A stretch of 64,000 nucleotides of DNA. It comes from Vitrella brassicaformis. Taxonomy: Eukaryota > Sar > Vitrellaceae. Position numbers and translations under genes: made by a program. Below are positions 57,500 through 64,000 of this stretch, piece by piece. The stretch lies in the NCBI GenBank assembly GCA_001179505.1, contig CDMY01000371.1, forward strand, positions 33,460-97,459, read 5' to 3'. The notes below the pieces were generated by a model. The model was not told the DNA's origin, ran no database searches, and saw only the letters and a list, made by a program, of their open reading frames with translations. Every line of letters starts with the position of its first letter. The stretch's first letter is position 1.

Positions 57500-60060
57500 A
57501 TGCTGCAGCCTTCGGCGTCCTCATGGCAGGCCGCCCTGCCATTCGTCGACTCATTAGAGGGTCTAGGGCCCTACACACAGCTATTGGCCGTGGCGGGCGC
57601 CCTGTCCCTGCTGCTGCTGCTGGCGTACCTCGTGAGCCTTCTGCAGAAGCCCGTCGCATCTGTGTCTGGTGAGGCTCAGCCGTCGGAGAATGGCGAGGAG
57701 AAGGAGGGGGGAGCGAGCCCGAGCATCAGGGCAGCGCCGATTGGCCGAATGCTCAAGAACATGTCGGCTCAGAGCCTGCAGGCGCTCTTCTACCGCTCGC
57801 TTTCTGCGAACAGGGGCATGGCCGACACAAGTAAGTAAACCACATGTCGACGGATGCATCGAGGGAGGGAGGGATGGCACCGTGCTGTGCCCACCAGCGT
57901 TGATTGATTGACTAATCTGTGCTGTTTATGTGTCCTATATGTATCTCCTGCAACGATCTTTGGTCAGGTTCTTCGCCTCGCGAGACGAGATCTGAGTGTC
58001 CGTCGCCCTACCCCTCTCTGCCACGGCACCGCAACCAGCGGCCCCCACAAAACGGAGCCGACAGATATGACATACTCAACAAGTAACTAATATGCATCAC
58101 ACTCACACACACACACACAGAAAGGGCCGCATCGCCTCCCCTCCCCACCTGCCCGTCTGTGTGTCTGTGCACACGTGTGTGGGTCTGTCTGTCTGTCTGT
58201 CTGTCAGGTATCACCACTACTTGTACTTCTACCCCCGTGCTTTATCAGCGCCATTCTTCAACCCCCTTCTGCATCTGCAGCCCCCTATAGGCGGCCGCTT
58301 CTCTTTGCTGGGTCGGCGGGAGTCCCAGCAGCAGCCTTTGCAGGGGCTGGGCCCCATGCACCCACAGTATCTGCTCTCGGACCGAGGCAGCTGGCTTTAC
58401 ACCAGGAGGTGGCTGCACAACGCCGCCGACCCCACACACAAGACCAAGGCCATCATATTCCTCGCACACGGATGGGGTAACACAGACGCACTCATGGACG
58501 GACATTTTCTCTCCATATGATATCATGTGTTTTGCTGTGTGGCGTGTGGTGTGGTGTGTTGTGTTACGTTGCCCTCTCTCCCCTTTCGTCCCCCCGTAGG
58601 TGAGCATGGGTCTCGTTACGAGCATGTGTGTCAGGAGCTGGCCCGTCGGGGGTTTGACGTGTACAACATGGACTTCGAGGCACACGGCCAGTCGGAGCAG
58701 CCACACGGATGTATGGCATACTTCAAGGCCTTCTCAGACCATGTCAACGACATGCACAAATTCGTCCACACCGGTCAGTCAGTGCACTGCACTGGGCGCA
58801 GCAAGGGAGGGATGGCAGAATGCTGCAAGTGTGTGTGCGTGTGGTTGTAGTCATGTCGAATCGTCCTGACGCGCCTTTTGTGCCCAAGTACATTGTCGGC
58901 CACAGTATGGGCTCACTCGTCTCCTTCCACCTATGCCTCCAGGTAGCTACACAGAGTACACACACTCGTGTATGTGTTGATCCATCCATCCATCCCTGGG
59001 TGTGTGTGTGTGTGTGCAGCATCCCCGTCTGTTTGACGGTTTGGTGATGCTGTCTCCGTTCATCCAGGGCCCCCCAGACGTGGAGATCATCCGCAACTCA
59101 CCCACACTCAGGACACTCGCCAAACTGCTGTCCGACTACATGCCCAAGGTAGGTAGGGGACCACAACCACACACATCACACACAGCCGGAATGGAATGGA
59201 ATGCAGATCGGATTCCCTCTTTGTGGTGTGCTGTGTGTGTTCATTGATATTATACGTGTCAGTCTTGGTATAGGAAGGGCGACGTGTCTGTGGTGTCTCG
59301 TGTGAGCTCTGTGGTGGCGAGCTACATGAAGGATCCCCTGCTCTACAGGGGCGGCGTGCCCTTCCGGGTTGGCTGGGAATTGCTCGAAGCTGGCTCTAAA
59401 GCTAAGGCTCAGGCGCACGTAAGTCTCACACACACAGGTCAGCACACACAGGACAGGGAAGGGCCTGCATATCTGTGTGTGTGTGTGTGTGTGTGGAATC
59501 ACTCAGGAGTTGCGTGTGCCGGTGTTTTTGTGTCACGGCGAGATGGACAAGCTGGCCTACCCCGAGGGCACCATGTGGATGCTCCAGGCCCTCACAGGCA
59601 CTCAAGACAAGACTCTCAAAATCATCCCACAAGCCTACCACGGTATATACACGCAAATGAGCGCACCGCACCCAGCCCAGCCACCCACCACAGACAGACA
59701 CCTCATTGAGGTGTGCGTGTGTATTAATGTCTGTCGTCATGTGATTGATCAGAGTTGCTGCACGAGGTCGAGTGGCGTGACGTGTTGGGCGACATCATCA
59801 CCTGGATCCAGGTCCGCATCCACAGACACTCACCGCCCATGCGCCCGCAGCAGCCACACCCCCACACCCTTGCTACTCAACCTGACGACCAAGACCAGCA
59901 ACAAGACCCATCAGCACCACCACCGGAACCACGAGGCCTCTCCCCACAAGCGTCCTTATCAGGGGAGGACGTCAAGTCGTCGGCCGCCATTGCCGCATCG
60001 AGTGAGCAGCCGAGGACGTCTGTGTCGACACCGGAGGCATCGCCAGTGGACCGCGAATGA
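57500..60060 (+). CDS. Monoglyceride-lipase-like alpha/beta hydrolase, membrane-anchored
   Basis: Nine exons (57500-57830, 57968-58082, 58208-58476, 58600-58773, 58851-58942, 59020-59148, 59278-59418, 59507-59642, 59753-60060) sum to 1695 nt, 564 aa. An N-terminal membrane helix (LLAVAGALSLLLLLAYLVSLL) is followed by a linker of about 120 residues, then the serine hydrolase (Hydrolase_4) domain: AIIFLAHGWGEHGSRYEHV, FDVYNMDFEAHGQS, the nucleophile elbow GHSMGS, the acid in HGEMDKL and the His in AYHELLHE. This is the monoacylglycerol lipase/lysophospholipase group, which cleaves monoacylglycerols or lysolipids. Substrate cannot be told from sequence. A Pro/Ser-rich tail of about 80 residues follows the catalytic domain. 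All introns are GT-AG. Confidence 0.88.
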
Positions 60061-60828
60061 AGGAGGCATGGCATGCAGGGCAGGAGGGAGGGGAGGGAGC
60101 ATGTGCAGCGCAGAGGGAGGGAAGAGGCCCGTCTCCCTGCCTGCCTGTGTGTCCGGCCCGCCTCACAAAACGGGTGTGGGCGGGCGGCCGATGTGGGCGG
60201 CGGAAGGGCAGGTCGATGATTCCCTCAGTGCACAGGGCAGAGAGGAGAATGTTGTGGGTTTGGGCTTGGTTTTGGCTGGCTGCCTGGCTGGCTGGCTGGC
60301 TGGCCCAGGGAACAAGGCCTATTTGTTCGTGGGGCGGTGGGGGAGAGGTGCGTGGTGCCGTTTACGTAGCAGGTACATACTTATATGATGCATTCTTGCA
60401 GGTAGCCGTGGCGTCTGTCCGCACGAGTGTGTGTGTGCGTACGTCAGTGTGTGTGTGTGTGGTGCGGTAGAGTTTCTCACAGGTGCCTCATGCGCTCGCT
60501 GCCATTCAGATAGACAGAGACCCAGTCGATGTGATGTATGTGACACTGACATGGGGTCGAACACACGCGTACACACAGCCATGGATGGATGGATGGATGC
60601 CTGCATAAAGTCACGAAAACAATCGCTGCCACCCCTCACACACACACGATATCGACAAATAGCAGACAGACAGAGAGAGAGCGAGACAAAAGGAACAAAT
60701 CGCCCATCCGTCACCTCAGCAGCCAATTAAAGGAAGGGCGCCCATCCCCCACCCCTTTAGTCAGACCTGTGTCTAGTATCACGACACGCCTGCCCCTCCC
60801 CCCCTACACACATCTACATAGCTGCATC
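60061..60828. other. Convergent intergenic region
   Basis: This lies between the hydrolase (+) and the CAX gene (-). It contains a GGCT run (about 60283-60303), GGAT repeats and GT/CA runs. No gene seen. Confidence 0.6.
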
Positions 60829-63346
60829 TCACAGCTGGTTGTAGGGCTCCTCAAACCAATATATCAAAGCTGGCAGACAGACAGACAGACAACACGAAAC
60901 ACAACATGAGCGCGTTTGGTGGTGTGGTGTGGTGTGCGTGTGGTGTCCTAATTAGTGTACCAATGGCGACGTATGCGGTGAGGAGCATGGAGCCCTCCAG
61001 CCAATTCGAATGCCCGTCTTGCAACACACTGACACACGGACGGGATACCAACGCACGGAGAGGCATTAATTGTCACACGTGCGGCACACATGTCTGTCTG
61101 TCTGTCTCTCACCCCGTGACGACGAGCGTCGACAGCAGCAGCATCGTCACCTACACACACGACACAAGGGAACACAGTGGCCGCACCTGGGGGAGTGAGG
61201 TTCAGTTGTTTTGATGTATCAGCCTACCTGAAATGGGTGGAAGTTGAGTGTCATGGGCACGTTGAGGCACCACCCCATCAGCACCGCCAACGGAGTCACA
61301 AACAACGCCATCTGACACGATGAACCTGACAGACAAATGCGCCCACACACACACATATGAGGCCTTGTGGGTGTTTGTGGTGGCTGGTCGGGCACCCACC
61401 CACTCACTTACCGACAGCTACGCCGAGTGAGAGGTCCATTTTGTTCCGCATGGCCACAGATATGGCCGTGTAGTGCTCGGCAGCATTGCCTGACAACACA
61501 CACACATCCACATATATACGTCTGAGTCAGTGTCATCCAGCCAGTGGTGTGTGTACACCGACCGATGATGGGCAGCAGGATGATACCGATGAACTCGCGA
61601 CTCAAGTTACACTGATCCACCACACCTGCATGCTCACGCACAAAGCCATCAATCGCCGTCTCTCTCTCTCTGTGTGTGTGTGTGTGTGTGTTGTACCTAC
61701 CTTGTATAGAGTCGATGAGGAACTCTGAGCACACGGCTGTGATGACGGTGGCGACGGCCAGGAGCATCGTCGCCCCGGGGCAGGGCATCATCACCTCATC
61801 CTCCTCTTCCTCCCCCTCACCAGCGTCATCCGCCTCCTCTACCACATCGCCATTCTGCTGCTGGCCATTGGGGACCACCACACCATCCTGCTGCGGCCGC
61901 TGCTGCTGCTGCAGCTGTGGCGGTAGGATGGCTTTGTTGTTGTCTGCCGCCTGGTCGTCCTCCGCGAACATGAATGAGTGTGTGCTGAGCTGGAAATACA
62001 AATACTGGGCGTAGAGCGCTGCCAGAAGAATCGACACACCCCTGCACAGCAAACCATAGACGAACAGACGAACAGACAGACAGACAGAAAGGAAGGAGCC
62101 AAGAGAGAAGGAAGATGTATGTGAGGTGAGCCACCAGTGTGCGTGCCCTACCCTGCCCTGCCAGCCCAGCGGGTACATCCCACTAGCATGTGTGTGCCTA
62201 CCTACCTACCTTGATATAGCGAGTTCTGCGTCGACCTCCGACGAGAGAATGTAGGCGTACATGGTTGGGAGGACCAGACACAGACAGCTGAGCGTCAGCA
62301 GCGACGTGTTGGTCACTGCACCCAACGCACTGTACTCCTGCAACTGAATGAACCAATCACATCCACACACACACACACAAAACAAACAAACCACACGTGC
62401 GTCCATCAGTGCACTGAGAGGCAGACAGACCATCGCCAGCTCGGCTCGGTTAGACTAGCTAGCTGACTTTGAAGTAGTATCCGCCGGCGAAGAATGCGGT
62501 GCCCATGACGAGTAGGAGGTTGGAGAGGATGGACCCCACGAGGGTGCACTGGACGACCAGCACTTGGTTGTGGTACAGACCCCAGAAGCACAGCAGCGCC
62601 TCTATCACATTGCCAAACGACGCGTTGAGCAGCCCGCCAACTATCTGACCTGAACCAACCAACAGACCAATGGTTAAAGCAAGCAAAGCAAGCCATCAAG
62701 GAACAACAGCTTCCTTCCCTCCCTCCCTCTGGATGAGTGAGTCACTGCACTGACTGACTGACTGACTGACCCGTGTGGGCGGCCAGATCTTCTGTGGACT
62801 GACCAATCAGCCTGCACACACAGCAAGCCACACACACGCATTTTCCAATTCTCCCTCCATCCCACGTGCTGTGCTGTGCCGGGTGTTCTGACCGCTTCTC
62901 TTCCTCCCTCCCTCGCTCCCCAAGTGATTGAGATGCATACATACAGTAAGTACCTACCAAGCGAGTGGGATGATGGCGATGAAGTTGAATAGGAAAGTGA
63001 GTTCAGCGCCCCAGTCCTGGATGCCGCAGACGATGCCGATGGGCACAAACACCAGCAGACACGCCAGGATCAAGTTGCTCCTCAGCAGCTTCACGAAACC
63101 CTCCAAGTTGGCGCGGAACGACATGTCACAAAAGTGCGCCCTCTCGGCCTCCGCCCTCTCGTACGCCGTGGCGTGATGGTGGTCCTCGTGTGGTGCATGT
63201 GCCGCCCCTCCCCCAGCCCCTCCCATCTGGCGCATCTCAATGTCCCCTGCCGCATGTGCTCCATGCGATGGATGGTTGCCATCTTCGCGCTGCAGAGAGA
63301 TTGGGGGCGTCGGGTCCGACAGCAAGGCCCTGCTCTCGTCCGCCAT
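60829..63346 (-). CDS. CAX-type Ca2+(cation)/H+ exchanger
   Basis: Exchanges cytosolic Ca2+ (or Mn2+) for H+ across a vacuolar-type membrane. Eleven exons (63346-62958, 62811-62771, 62649-62468, 62343-62210, 62041-61701, 61625-61563, 61489-61412, 61325-61228, 61150-61113, 61028-60961, 60869-60829) sum to 1473 nt, 490 aa. Both alpha repeats of the CaCA superfamily are present: [16 protein letters not shown] and [19 protein letters not shown]. About 11 membrane helices are visible, from [16 protein letters not shown] to [13 protein letters not shown]. The N-terminal cytosolic tail is His/Gly-rich. The central loop is long, with a Gln run followed by an acidic stretch ([10 protein letters not shown]), the usual CAX layout. 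It ends FEEPYNQL. Apicomplexans have orthologous CAX proteins. Confidence 0.93.
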
Positions 63347-63408
63347 GGTCCGCAAGCACGGCGAGCTTTTTCAACGGTCAACGCTTCTGCACACGATTCG
63401 GAGATTTG

Positions 63409-64000
63409 ATGCGGAGCCTCTTGGCCGCTGCCTTGCTCTCAGTATGGTGCTGGGCGCCCCTGCCTATCCGGGCCTACAAGGGTACGCACACAGACAAAAG
63501 TTCTGCCCTTCGAATAGCTCCTGTTGCGGCTGGTAGGTGCCCGCATTCCATCGGTGAAAAGGGTGCCACACAACGCGACGGAGGCAAGGGCCAGGCGGCC
63601 TATCGACCTCACACAACTGGCAGGGTGGGCGCTGCAGCACACACGAGGTAATTTTGTTTGCATCTGTCTGTCTTGTCTGGTGTGGTGCATCCATCTGGGG
63701 GGGAAACTGTCATTAACCGTAACACTCGTCTGTGTGTCCGTGATACTCATACAAATACAGTCCCATCAGCACGCAGAGTCAAACAGGCTCAAGGGGAGGA
63801 GGGATCAATCCCCGCCCCATCAGCACACCCCAGTCCCGCAAACCCTCCCCTCCCTCCCCCACGCAGACAGAAGCTAGTCGCACGCGCGAGGGCGATAGAC
63901 AAGCGAGAGCGAATCCATCCAGACACATGACTGAACCCCCGACCCTTCCACCCCTCCTTCTCCAACAGCGCATGAGCCATGTGGGCGATGAACACGTTGG
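63409..64000 (+). CDS. Possible secreted-protein gene, 5' part, runs off window
   Basis: The ATG at 63409 opens MRSLLAAALLSVWCWAPLPI, a signal-peptide-like leader, 62 bp from the divergent CAX start. Downstream, a good coding-like stretch (ATEARARRPIDLTQLAGWAL, about 63568-63627, possible GT donor after 63648) and a possible exon after the acceptor near 63761 suggest a spliced gene continuing beyond the window. A further acceptor-like site precedes 63970. Splice phases could not be reconciled, so only the leader is supported. A bipartite organelle leader is an alternative. Confidence 0.4.

Noticed and set aside
60901-60961. GA donor in the last intron of the CAX gene
   Set aside because: An in-frame GT donor (after exon end 60961) gives [17 protein letters not shown], so no un-canonical site is needed.
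1-64000. tRNA, rRNA or spliceosomal RNA genes
   Set aside because: No B-box-like element with matching A-box and acceptor stem, and no recognisable rRNA or snRNA core, was found by eye; a covariance search would be needed to be sure.

Overview
This window looks like nuclear DNA of a photosynthetic alveolate, most simply a chromerid (Vitrella/Chromera-like). It shows dense protein genes on both strands, 3 to 22 exons per gene with short introns, tetranucleotide repeats (TGTC/CAGA, GGGA) in introns and intergenic DNA, two CPW-WPC genes (a family known from apicomplexans and chromerids), and a nuclear gene for ribosomal protein bL21 with a secretory-type leader as in secondary plastids. The species is an inference. 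There are no prokaryotic operons, CRISPR arrays, recognisable transposons, or rRNA or tRNA genes that I could support.

Layout. 0.1-4.3 kb: two CPW-WPC genes in inverted orientation around a Nup42-like FG nucleoporin, with a 300-N gap inside the right copy. 4.3-6.6 kb: repeat-rich, no gene seen. 6.6-14.1 kb: an uncharacterised Ser-rich protein with a KVSF motif (-), a 277-aa uncharacterised protein (+) and a 22-exon GH13 glucan branching enzyme (+). 14.5-20.7 kb: a Man1/Src1-type inner nuclear membrane protein (-) and a ubiquitin-like-domain protein (-) whose fourth intron holds a second 300-N gap bordered by poly-G. 20.7-23.8 kb: no convincing gene, one 14-bp minisatellite. 23.8-29.1 kb: a PRPF38B-type splicing factor (-) divergent from a FAM13-like protein (+). 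29.5-35.1 kb: a large secreted protein with a zona-pellucida-like module (-). 36.2-40.6 kb: plastid bL21 (-) divergent from AP-1 mu (+, 19 exons). 41.5-48.0 kb: a membrane protein with CBM1-like extracellular modules and a cytosolic RING finger (-). 48.1-53.6 kb: TRAPPC9/Trs120 (-). 54.0-57.3 kb: an FHA-RING-PHD protein (-) divergent from a monoglyceride-lipase-like hydrolase (+, 57.5-60.1 kb). 60.8-63.3 kb: a CAX-type Ca2+/H+ exchanger (-), divergent from the start of a secreted-protein gene (+) that runs off the window.

The genes do not form one pathway. They sample nuclear envelope (Nup42, Man1), secretory traffic (AP-1 mu, TRAPPC9), ubiquitin signalling (RING membrane protein, FHA-RING-PHD, Ubl protein), splicing, carbohydrate and lipid metabolism, Ca2+ transport and the surface (ZP-like, CBM1-like, CPW-WPC). 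The strongest leads are the CBM1-like/RING membrane protein, the ZP-like protein, a 4-nt microexon carrying the catalytic Glu of the branching enzyme, non-GT splice donors, and the inverted CPW-WPC pair. For genes where I list exons, every intron was checked by reading-frame continuity only; there is no transcript evidence.
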